DNA of 64,000 bases from Nocardioides caldifontis (GTDB lineage Bacteria; Actinomycetota; Actinomycetes; Propionibacteriales; Nocardioidaceae), in NCBI RefSeq assembly GCF_008087345.1, contig NZ_VHIB01000001.1:806001-870000 (forward strand), written 5' to 3'. Shown piece after piece: positions 52,818-60,296 of this stretch. Positions within the stretch are counted from its first letter, which is position 1. The number at the start of each line of letters is the position of its first letter. The position numbers and the translations under genes are program-made. The notes below the pieces were generated by a model. It ran no database searches, was not told the origin of the DNA, and saw only the letters and a list, made by a program, of their open reading frames with translations.

Positions 52818-54395
52818 ATGACCACCCCCTCCGCGCCCGCCGTCGCCCCTGAGGCCGCGGCCGCCCCGATGACGCACCGCGAGGTGCTCGAGGCGCTGTC
52901 CGGGCTGCTCCTCGCCCTCTTCGTCGCGATGATCTCCTCGACGGTCGTGTCGAACGCCCTCCCGCGCATCGTCGCGGACCTCGAGGGCAACCAGTCCGGT
53001 TACACCTGGGTGGTCGTCGCCACCCTGCTCACCACCACGGCCTCCACCCCGATCTGGGGCAAGCTCGCCGACCTGTTCAGCAAGAAGGTGCTGGTCCAGG
53101 CGGCCCTCGTGATCTTCGCCGTCGGCTCCCTGCTCGCGGGGCTCTCGCACAGCATGTCGTTCCTGATCGGCGCCCGCGCCGTCCAGGGCATCGGCGTCGG
53201 CGGCCTCACCGCGCTCGTCCAGGTCGTGATCGCCACGATGGTGTCGCCGCGCGAGCGGGGTCGCTACTCCGGCTACATCGGCGCCACCTTCGCGGTCGCC
53301 ACGGTGAGCGGCCCGCTGGTCGGCGGGCTCATCGTCGACACCCCCTGGCTGGGCTGGGACTGGTGCTTCTTCCTCGGCATCCCGGTCGCGGCGCTCGCCT
53401 TCCTGGTCCTGCAGAAGACCCTGCAGCTGCCCGTCGTACGCCGTGAGGTGTCGATCGACTACTGGGGGGCGGCGCTCATCACCGGTGGCACCTCGGTGCT
53501 CCTCGTCTGGGTCTCGCTCGCCGGCACGGAGTTCGACTGGGTCTCCTGGACCACCGCGGTCATGGTCGGCGCGGGCGCTCTGACGCTGGCGGCGGCCGTC
53601 GCCGTCGAGCTCAAGGTCGCCGAGCCGATCATCCCGATGCAGCTCTTCCGGGACCGCACCACCAGCCTGGCCACCTTCGCCTCCGCGATGATCGGTGTGG
53701 CGATGTTCGGCTCGACCGTCTTCCTGTCGCAGTACTTCCAGGTCGCCAAGGGGATGAGCCCCACGCACGCCGGGCTGATGTCGATCCCGATGGTCGGCGC
53801 GCTGATGCTGTCCAGCGTCGCCACCGGCCGACGGATCAGCACCACCGGGGTGTGGAAGCGCTGGCTGGTCGGCGGGATGATCCTGGTCGTCACCGGCATG
53901 GCGCTGCTCAGCACGATCGACGACGCCACGTCGCTCTGGGTGGTCGGGGTCTTCATGGCGGTGCTCGGCCTCGGCATGGGCGCGGCGATGCAGAACCTCG
54001 TCCTGGCCGTGCAGAACAACACCGCGCAGCGCGACATGGGCGCCGCCAGCTCGCTGGTCGCCTTCTTCCGGACCATGGGCGGCTCGATCGGCGTCTCGGC
54101 GCTCGGCGCCGCCCTCGGCCACCGGGCCTCCGACGTCTCCGCGGCGGGGATGGCGAAGCTCGGCATCGAGACCAGCAGCGACGGCGGCAACATCTCGATC
54201 CCCGACATGGCGTCGCTGCCGGCGCCGGTGCGCGATGTCGTCGAGCACGCGTTCGGCGACGCGACCGGCCACATCTTCCTGATCGCCGCACCGGTGGCCT
54301 TCCTGGCGTTCCTCGCGGTGCTGCTGATCAAGGAGGTGCCGCTGCGCCAGACCATCGAGCGGGCCGACGAGCTGGAGGGGACGCCGGCCGCCTGA
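52818..54395 (+). CDS. MFS drug exporter (DHA2, 14-helix type)
   Basis: The 525-residue protein has 14 helices, the motif A-like KLADLFSKK, WVVVATLLTTTASTPIWGK, and motif C-like VSGPLVGGLIVD. These put it in the EmrB/QacA family of proton-driven multidrug exporters. ATG 52818 has GAAGGA upstream. It is coexpressed with, and probably repressed by, the MarR gene. Confidence 0.92.
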   Translation: MTTPSAPAVAPEAAAAPMTHREVLEALSGLLLALFVAMISSTVVSNALPRIVADLEGNQSGYTWVVVATLLTTTASTPIWGKLADLFSKKVLVQAALVIFAVGSLLAGLSHSMSFLIGARAVQGIGVGGLTALVQVVIATMVSPRERGRYSGYIGATFAVATVSGPLVGGLIVDTPWLGWDWCFFLGIPVAALAFLVLQKTLQLPVVRREVSIDYWGAALITGGTSVLLVWVSLAGTEFDWVSWTTAVMVGAGALTLAAAVAVELKVAEPIIPMQLFRDRTTSLATFASAMIGVAMFGSTVFLSQYFQVAKGMSPTHAGLMSIPMVGALMLSSVATGRRISTTGVWKRWLVGGMILVVTGMALLSTIDDATSLWVVGVFMAVLGLGMGAAMQNLVLAVQNNTAQRDMGAASSLVAFFRTMGGSIGVSALGAALGHRASDVSAAGMAKLGIETSSDGGNISIPDMASLPAPVRDVVEHAFGDATGHIFLIAAPVAFLAFLAVLLIKEVPLRQTIERADELEGTPAA

Positions 54396-54408
54396 GGCGC
54401 AGCAACAC

Positions 54409-54452
54409 GGGGGAGGGCGGTCAGCCGACGAGTCGGCGGACCGCCCTCCCCC
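54409..54452. terminator. Long bidirectional terminator overlapping a coding end
   Basis: A 14-bp perfect outer stem (54409-54422 with 54439-54452), one mismatch, and an inner 6-bp stem form one tall hairpin. Its right arm is the last codons and stop of the symporter gene on the minus strand, and its left arm follows the MFS stop. It serves both convergent genes. Confidence 0.8.
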
Positions 54453-55968
54453 TGTCCAGCCGCAGGCTCTCGGGGGTGTGCAGCCGCACCATGGTCGTCG
54501 CGACGTGCGCCGGGACGCGGCGCGGCGTGAGCACCGAGACCACGACCATCGTCACGAAGGCCGCGGGGACCGTCCACGCCGCCGGCTGGGCGAGCAGCGT
54601 CGCGGTCCAGCCGTGGTGCTCCACGTCGAGGAGGCTGTCGACGATCGCCGCGCCGGCGAGCAGCCCGCCGACCAGCATCCCGGCCACCGCGCCCGCGTCG
54701 GTCAGCCGGCGCCACCAGATGCCGAGCACGATCAGCGGGCAGAAGGTCGAGGCGGCGAAGGCGAACGCCAGCCCCACGGCCTGGGCCACCGCCACCCCGT
54801 CGGTGCCGACCGAGGCGACGAGCGGCACGGCCACCGCCACCACCGCGCCGAGCTGGAACGAGCGCACGCCGCCGAGCCGCCGGCCCATCGTGCCCCGGCT
54901 CAGCAGGTCCTGGCTCAGCACGCCGGCGACGGCGATCGTCAGCCCGCTGGACGTCGACAGGAACGCCGCGAACGCCCCGGCCGCGGTGAGCGCCGAGAGC
55001 AGCTCGCCCGCCACCCCGTCGACCATCCGGCCCGGGAGCTCGAGCACCACCGAGTCGCTGTCGCCGGAGGCCACCAGGTCGGGGGCGTACAGCCGGCCGA
55101 GCGCGGCGTACACGGGCGGCAGGACGTAGAACAGCCCGAGGAGGGCGAGCACCGCCACCGTCGTCCGCCGGGCGGCCCGCCCGTCGGGGTTGGTGTAGAA
55201 GCGGACCACGACGTGGGGGAGCCCCATGGTGCCGAGGAAGGTCGCGGCGATCAGGGAGTACGTCGTGTAGAGCCCCTGCGTCCCCTCGCCGGTTGGCATC
55301 GACCACTCCGAGCCGGTCATCCCGCCGCTGGTCACCGTCGCCGGGCTGGTCGCGCCGTCGCCGGCCCAGGCCGCGAGCAGGAACATCACCGGCACCAGCA
55401 GCGCGGTCAGCTTGAGCCAGTACTGGAACGCCTGGACCAGCGTGATGCTCCGCATCCCGCCGAGGAGGACGTTGACGAGCACCACGGTGCTGACCACGAG
55501 CCCGCCGAGCCGGTCGTCGGCGTCGACGACGACGCCGAGGGCCAGCCCGGCGCCCTGGAACTGCGGGAGCAGGTAGATCCAGCCGATCGCCACCACGAAG
55601 AGCGACGAGGTGCGCCGCGCGACCAGCGACTCCAGCCGGCTCTCCGCGAAGTCCGGGAGCGTGTAGGCGCCCGACCGGCGCAGGGGCGCGGCGACCAGGA
55701 CCAGGAGGACGACGTAGCCGGCGGTCCAGCCGACCGGGTACCAGAGCATGTCGGCGCCGTAGGCGAGGATCAGCCCGGCGGCGCCGAGGAACGACGCGGC
55801 GGAGAGGTACTCCCCGCCGATCGCGCAGGCGTTCAGGGCCGGTCGGACCGACCGGGAGGCGACGAAGAAGTCGCTGGTCGTGCGGGAGAACCGCCAGCCG
55901 TAGGCGCCGAGCCCCAAGGTCACCAGCGCGACCAGGACGATCCCCACCCCGGCGTACGGCGTGCTCAC
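54421..55968 (-). CDS. SSS-family solute:cation symporter (second acetate/carboxylate symporter)
   Basis: The 515-residue protein has about 13 helices. NACAIGGEYLSAASFLGAAG, a FPQFQ-like helix (IYLLPQFQGAGLALG) and TMGLPHVVVRFYTNPDG are ActP-like motifs. It is the last gene of a four-gene operon with a LytS/LytTR pair and a small membrane protein, so that system probably controls its own transporter. Substrate is acetate, pyruvate or another monocarboxylate by analogy. Confidence 0.88.
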   Translation of the reverse strand: MSTPYAGVGIVLVALVTLGLGAYGWRFSRTTSDFFVASRSVRPALNACAIGGEYLSAASFLGAAGLILAYGADMLWYPVGWTAGYVVLLVLVAAPLRRSGAYTLPDFAESRLESLVARRTSSLFVVAIGWIYLLPQFQGAGLALGVVVDADDRLGGLVVSTVVLVNVLLGGMRSITLVQAFQYWLKLTALLVPVMFLLAAWAGDGATSPATVTSGGMTGSEWSMPTGEGTQGLYTTYSLIAATFLGTMGLPHVVVRFYTNPDGRAARRTTVAVLALLGLFYVLPPVYAALGRLYAPDLVASGDSDSVVLELPGRMVDGVAGELLSALTAAGAFAAFLSTSSGLTIAVAGVLSQDLLSRGTMGRRLGGVRSFQLGAVVAVAVPLVASVGTDGVAVAQAVGLAFAFAASTFCPLIVLGIWWRRLTDAGAVAGMLVGGLLAGAAIVDSLLDVEHHGWTATLLAQPAAWTVPAAFVTMVVVSVLTPRRVPAHVATTMVRLHTPESLRLDRGRAVRRLVG

Positions 55969-56369
55969 CGGTCGGGCTCCTCACCCTCCGGCGGCGCCGT
56001 CCCCGGCGCGACCATCGCGACGAAGACCCGCTCGTTGTACTCCGCCCGGCGGACGTAGCCCCAGCCGCAGAGGATCAGGAACGGGTACACCGCGAACGCC
56101 AGCAGCACCCACGGCAACGGCATCCCGAGGACCATCACCTCCCGCAGCGCGGGAAACAGCCAGAAGGCCAGCGGCAGCCCGGTGACCAGCCCGGCCACCA
56201 GCACCAGCACGCCGACGGCGAGCCGGAGCTGGGCGCGGACCAGCGAGGAGACGTAGACCTCGCCCAGCCGGGTGCGGCTGTCGATCTCCGAGGTCGGCGC
56301 TACGCGCCGGGTGCGGGCCGCGGAGGTGCGCGGGCTGGTGACCCGGACCCGGCGTGGAGGGGCGGTCAC
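55965..56369 (-). CDS. Small two-helix membrane protein, DUF485-like partner
   Basis: The 134-residue protein has a basic N-terminal tail and two hydrophobic helices (LRLAVGVLVLVAGLVTGLPL, PLPWVLLAFAVYPFLILCGW). Its place before an SSS symporter matches DUF485. GTG 56369 overlaps the response-regulator stop, and its own stop overlaps the symporter start, so translation is coupled at both ends. Confidence 0.75.
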   Translation of the reverse strand: MTAPPRRVRVTSPRTSAARTRRVAPTSEIDSRTRLGEVYVSSLVRAQLRLAVGVLVLVAGLVTGLPLAFWLFPALREVMVLGMPLPWVLLAFAVYPFLILCGWGYVRRAEYNERVFVAMVAPGTAPPEGEEPDR

Positions 56370-57109
56370 GGTCGGCCCCCGGCCCCGGGCTTGGCCCGCC
56401 GGACCAGCAGGTCGCGCAGCTCGCGGGTGTGCCGGCGCGAGACCGCGAGCTCCTCGCCGTCGACGACGACGGTCACCCGTCCGCCGTCACTGCGCACCTC
56501 GCTGATGTGGGCGAGCGCGACCAGGTGCGAGCGGTGGATCCGCACGAACCCGGCGTCGCGCCACTCCTCCTCGAGCGTCGCCAGCGGGACCCGGATCAAC
56601 GGCGCGCCGGTGGGGGTGTGCAGCCGGGTGTAGTCGCCCTGCGCCTCGACGTAGCGCACCTCCGACCGCTTCACGAAGCGGGTCACGCCCCCGAGCTCCA
56701 CGGGTACGGCGTCGTCGCCGGCATCCTGGGGCGGCGCCGACGACTCGAGCACCCGGCGGACGGCCTCGGCCAGCCGCTGCTCGCGGACCGGCTTGAGCAG
56801 GTAGTCGACGACGTCGAGCTCGAAGGCCTCCACCGCGTGCTCGTCGAACGCGGTCACGAAGACGATCCGCGGAGGCTCCCGGAACCGGCGCAGGACCTGA
56901 GCGAGCTCGAGGCCGGTCAGCCCAGGCATCCGGATGTCGCTGAAGACCGCGTCGACCGGCTCCTCCTGGAGCACCCGGAGGGCCTCGGCGGCCGAGTCGG
57001 CGGTCAGCACCGCGCCGACCCGGTCGTCGCGGTCGAGCAGGTAGCTGAGCTCGTCGAGCGCCGGCCGCTCGTCGTCGACGACGAGGACCCGGAGCCCGTG
57101 GCCCGTCAC
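56366..57109 (-). CDS. LytTR-family response regulator
   Basis: The 247-residue protein has a receiver domain with VLVVDDERPAL, phospho-acceptor Asp in VDAVFSDIRMPGLTG, and the switch Lys in LLKPV. A LytTR DNA-binding domain (residues about 145-245) has SEVRYVEAQGDYTRLHTP and FVRIHRSHLVALAHI. GTG 57109 overlaps the kinase stop by 4 nt. Confidence 0.93.
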   Translation of the reverse strand: MTGHGLRVLVVDDERPALDELSYLLDRDDRVGAVLTADSAAEALRVLQEEPVDAVFSDIRMPGLTGLELAQVLRRFREPPRIVFVTAFDEHAVEAFELDVVDYLLKPVREQRLAEAVRRVLESSAPPQDAGDDAVPVELGGVTRFVKRSEVRYVEAQGDYTRLHTPTGAPLIRVPLATLEEEWRDAGFVRIHRSHLVALAHISEVRSDGGRVTVVVDGEELAVSRRHTRELRDLLVRRAKPGAGGRP

Positions 57110-58239
57110 AGGTGCACCCCGGCCGCGAACTTCGGGACCCGGAGGGTCACCCGGGTGCCGGCGCCCGCCGCGGTCTCGACGACCAGGCCGTACTCGTCGC
57201 CGTACGTCGTGCGCAGCCGGGCGTCGACGTTGGCGAGCCCGACCGAGTCGGAGTGGAGCTCGCCGGCCAGCACCCGGCGTACCTTGTCGGGATCCTCGCC
57301 GACCCCGTCGTCCTCGACCCAGATGACGGCCTCCCGGTCGTGGTCCTCGGCGACGATCTCGACGCTCCCCGGGCCGGCCTTCGCCTCCAGCCCGTGGCGC
57401 ACGGCGTTCTCCACCAGTGGCTGCAGGCACAGGAACGGCACGGTCACCGGCAGCACCTCCGGCGCGACCCGGAGGGTGACGTTGAGCCGCTCGCCGAAGC
57501 GCGCCTTCTCCAGCACGAGGTAGCGCTCGATCGAGCGCAGCTCCTCGGCGAGCGTGGTGAACTCACCGTGCCGGCGGAACGAGTAGCGGGTGAAGTCGGC
57601 GAACTCGAGCAGCAGCTCGCGGGCGTGCTCGGGGTCGGTCCGCACGAACGACGCGATCGCGTTGAGCGAGTTGTAGATGAAGTGCGGGGAGATCTGGGCC
57701 CGCAGCGCCCGGACCTCGGCCTCCATCAGCAGGGTGCGGCTGGCGTCGAGCTCGGCGAGCTCGAGCTGGCTGGTCACCCACGCCGCGACCTCCTCCGCCG
57801 CCCGGACCAACCCCGCGGAGACCCTTGGTGCGAAGACCTGGAGGGTGCCGACCAGGGTGCCGTCGACGGCGAGCGGGCAGACCACCGCGGAGTCGACCGG
57901 GCACCCCGGCTCGGAGCAGGGGAAGTGGTGCCGGTCGTGGATCATCGTGACCTCGGGCGTCGCCCGGGCGAAGCCGCTCGCGTGGTCGCGGTGGTGCTCG
58001 TAGTCGCCGTCCCAGGCCAGCACCTCCTGCACGTCGGTGAGCGCCACCGACGGCGTCCCGAGCAGGGTCCGGAGGTGGCGCACCGACTTCTCCGCCGACT
58101 GCTCGGTGAGCCCGCTGCGCAGCGCGGGCGCCGCCAGCGAGGCGGTGTGCAGGGTGCGGAAGGTCGCCCGGTCGGCCTCGGTGCCGAGGTGCCCGGACCG
58201 ACCCCAGCGAGAGCGCAGCAGTCGGAGTCGGCCGGCCAT
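57106..58239 (-). CDS. LytS-type sensor histidine kinase
   Basis: The 377-residue protein has an N-terminal GAF-like domain (residues 25-170) with a possible metal site (FPCSEPGCPVDSAVVCPL, three Cys). The His_kinase domain ISPHFIYNSLNAIASFV holds the phospho-His. The ATPase has PLVENAVRHGLE and a DDGVGEDP G-box. It lacks membrane helices, so the signal is probably sensed in the cytoplasm. It leads the operon kinase, regulator, small membrane protein, symporter. Confidence 0.92.
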   Translation of the reverse strand: MAGRLRLLRSRWGRSGHLGTEADRATFRTLHTASLAAPALRSGLTEQSAEKSVRHLRTLLGTPSVALTDVQEVLAWDGDYEHHRDHASGFARATPEVTMIHDRHHFPCSEPGCPVDSAVVCPLAVDGTLVGTLQVFAPRVSAGLVRAAEEVAAWVTSQLELAELDASRTLLMEAEVRALRAQISPHFIYNSLNAIASFVRTDPEHARELLLEFADFTRYSFRRHGEFTTLAEELRSIERYLVLEKARFGERLNVTLRVAPEVLPVTVPFLCLQPLVENAVRHGLEAKAGPGSVEIVAEDHDREAVIWVEDDGVGEDPDKVRRVLAGELHSDSVGLANVDARLRTTYGDEYGLVVETAAGAGTRVTLRVPKFAAGVHL

Positions 58240-58242
58240 GGG

Positions 58243-59130
58243 TCAGCGGAAGTCGATCAGCGTGGTGCCGGGGTCCTCGGGCGCCGCCTGCGGCTGGTCA
58301 CCACGGTCGCCGTCCCCTTCCTGCCGCGAGCCCGCACGCACCGCCTCGGCGGCCGCCGTCAGGTCGGCGCTGTGCTCGGGTTCCTCGATGGTGCCGCGCG
58401 GCCGGACCACCGCGCGGTAGCACCGGGTGACGTAGGGCAGCAGCAGCCCGTCGGGGCCGCGGTCGTAGGCGTCGAACAGCTCGTCGACCTTGCGCAGCAG
58501 CCGCTCCTGCGCCATCGGGTCCATCGTCGCGACGTTGCTCCGCGAGCGGACGAGGTCGAGCAGCTGCTGGCGGCGCAGCGGCTGCCAGTGGCGGAAGGTG
58601 GTCTCCTCGACGAAGCCGAACCGCTTCGAGGCGACCAGGATGTCGGTCGGGTCGGCATCCACCTCCTGCCGGCCGATCAGCGCGGCGAGCTTGCGAACCC
58701 ACGGGATGCGGGTGTCCGGCTCGTTCCACACCAGCGCGATCCGCCCCTCGGGCTTGAGCATCCGCGCGGCCTCCCGGAGGGCGGCGTCGCTGTCAAACCA
58801 GTGGAACGCCTGCGCGGCGACCACCGTGTCGACGCTCCGGGTGGCGACCGGGACCGCCTCGGCAGGGGCGGTGGCGGTGCGGACGTCCGGGTGGCGCAAC
58901 CGCAGGTGCGAGAGCATCTCGTCGTCGGGGTCGGTGGCGAGCACGTCGTGGCCGAGCCGGACGAGGAGGTCGGTGAACTTGCCGGTGCCGGCGCCGAGCT
59001 CGACGACCGTCGAGGGCTGGCGGCCCACCATCCACTCCGCCGCCTCGAGGGGGTACGTGGGACGGCCGCGGTCGTAGGCCTCGGCGACGGAGCCGAAGGC
59101 GCGCGCGGGGTCGGGTGGGGAGGGGTTCAT
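58243..59130 (-). CDS. Class I SAM-dependent methyltransferase
   Basis: The 295-residue protein opens DPARAFGSVAEAYDRGRPTY, then has motif I VVELGAGTGKFTDLLVRLG near residue 40, the acidic VLATDPDDEMLSHL, and VVAAQAFHWFDSDAAL. It resembles the Methyltransf_11 group of unknown substrates. A charged C-terminal tail of 45 residues is probably disordered. It ends 3 nt before the kinase start and may be co-transcribed. Confidence 0.87.
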   Translation of the reverse strand: MNPSPPDPARAFGSVAEAYDRGRPTYPLEAAEWMVGRQPSTVVELGAGTGKFTDLLVRLGHDVLATDPDDEMLSHLRLRHPDVRTATAPAEAVPVATRSVDTVVAAQAFHWFDSDAALREAARMLKPEGRIALVWNEPDTRIPWVRKLAALIGRQEVDADPTDILVASKRFGFVEETTFRHWQPLRRQQLLDLVRSRSNVATMDPMAQERLLRKVDELFDAYDRGPDGLLLPYVTRCYRAVVRPRGTIEEPEHSADLTAAAEAVRAGSRQEGDGDRGDQPQAAPEDPGTTLIDFR

Positions 59131-59194
59131 GGCGCGCCCAATCTAGCCGTCCGGCGGCCAGGCGCCACTGCGCGGGCGGGTACCGTTCCACCCC

Positions 59195-59935
59195 GTGCCC
59201 GACCCCGTTCCCGCCCCGCCGGCCGACCCGCTGGGCGACCTCGCCGCCCTGGAGGGCGTCGGGTCCGCGATGGCCGCGACGCGCGACGGCGTCGACGCGC
59301 TGCTGCGGGACCGCGGGCTGCGGCGCACCGCTCCCGAGCTGACCGCGGAGTCGTTGCTGCGCGGGGCGCACGCGAGCGCCGTGCTCGAGGGCTCCACCTC
59401 CTCGCTCGAGGAGCTTCGCGACGGCACCGGCGACGCCACCGCGGCCGCCGCCGTCCGCATCTCCACCGACCTGCTCTCGCTGGTGCCGGTGCTCGCGCAC
59501 TCCCCGCGACAGGTGTTCGCCCGGCTCCACACGCTGGCCGCCAAGGGCGAGGTCGCCGACGACCAGCTCGGCCGGCCGCGCGGGGGAGTCGGCGCCGAGC
59601 GGCTCTCGGCGCTCGGCCGGTTGCTGCTCGAGCCGACGGCGGCGCCCGCGCTGGTCGTCGCGGCGGTGGTGCACGCCGAGCTGCGGACGGTCGCGCCGTT
59701 CGTGTCCCACAACGGGCTCGTCGCCCGGGCCGCGGAGCGGCTGCTGCTCGTCGCGCGCGGGGTCGACCCCACCTCGCTGACCGTGCCGGAGGCCGGCCAC
59801 CTCGCGCTACGAGGCGCGTACGAGTCGAACCTCAGGGGGTACGCCGAGGGCGGGCTCGCCGGGGTCCACGGCTGGCTGCTCTACGCGGCCGAGGGGTACA
59901 CCGCAGGAGCGCAGGCCAGCCCGCTGCGGGGCTGA
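59195..59935 (+). CDS. Fic-fold pseudoenzyme (Rv3662c / SCO3559 type)
   Basis: The 246-residue helical protein has the layout of a class II Fic protein. The inhibitory-helix motif (S/T)xxxE(G/N) is SAVLEG at residues 61-66. The Fic core at 159-190 has APFVSHNGLVAR where active enzymes have HPFxxGNGR. The catalytic His is Ala, and the anion-binding Gly and the Arg are lost. AMP transfer is therefore unlikely. Databases often call this family oxidoreductase, which the sequence does not support. It lies beside the HAD/ssd locus as in mycobacteria. Confidence 0.7.
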   Translation: MPDPVPAPPADPLGDLAALEGVGSAMAATRDGVDALLRDRGLRRTAPELTAESLLRGAHASAVLEGSTSSLEELRDGTGDATAAAAVRISTDLLSLVPVLAHSPRQVFARLHTLAAKGEVADDQLGRPRGGVGAERLSALGRLLLEPTAAPALVVAAVVHAELRTVAPFVSHNGLVARAAERLLLVARGVDPTSLTVPEAGHLALRGAYESNLRGYAEGGLAGVHGWLLYAAEGYTAGAQASPLRG

Positions 59936-59945
59936 GCGGAGATCA

Positions 59946-59972
59946 GGGTGGTTGAGCATGTCGAAACCACCC
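59946..59972. repeat. REP-like inverted repeat
   Basis: GGGTGGTT and AACCACCC flank GAGCATGTCGA. On the minus strand this reads GGTTTCGACATGCTCAACC, a short sequence that I recall as scattered through many actinobacterial genomes in intergenic places. Only one copy occurs in this window. Confidence 0.55.
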
Positions 59973-59983
59973 CGGACATGCGA

Positions 59984-60148
59984 GCGGCACTCCGCGTAGG
60001 GAGTGCCGCCGCTGACACACGAAGCATGGCTACCAGGCGTGCACACTGGCTGTTGGCCCGGGTGAACCCGAGCTCAACGCCCTCTCGGAAGGGTGGATCA
60101 CCGCGTGGGTACCAAGCTCGTGTGTAGGTCTTGAGTTGTTCTGGTGCT
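59984..60148 (-). ncRNA. Ms1/6S-like RNA (MTS2823, scr3559 position)
   Basis: The convergent gap between the Fic-like gene and the HAD gene has a lower GC content and no frame. On the minus strand it has a promoter (TTGCCC, 17 bp, TACAAA) and a predicted start near 60148. It ends in a 10-bp terminator hairpin (59984-60009). The two RNA ends pair: ACACACGA (minus, 60125-60118) with TCGTGTGT (60022-60015), extending through GC, TGG and TACC to 60108/60034. The centre holds CCCT..AGGG and CGGGT..ACCCG hairpins. M. tuberculosis and Streptomyces carry Ms1/6S-like RNA at this exact position and orientation. Ends are approximate. Confidence 0.75.
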
Positions 60149-60154
60149 GGTTCT

Positions 60155-60183
60155 TTTGTACGCCTCAGACCGGATCAGGGCAA
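60155..60183 (-). promoter_or_regulatory. Promoter of the Ms1/6S-like RNA
   Basis: Minus-strand -35 TTGCCC (60178-60183) and -10 TACAAA (60155-60160) with a 17-bp spacer. This is one of the most consensus-like promoters in the window. Confidence 0.7.
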
Positions 60184-60296
60184 GGGTCCCGAGCCACCCG
60201 GTTCGGGGTCCGACCACCCTGGACCGGAGCCGGATCCCCTGCTCCTGCTGGGCTCCGCCCGTTCGAACCGGCGGTCAGGCGACCTCGAGCCGGCGG

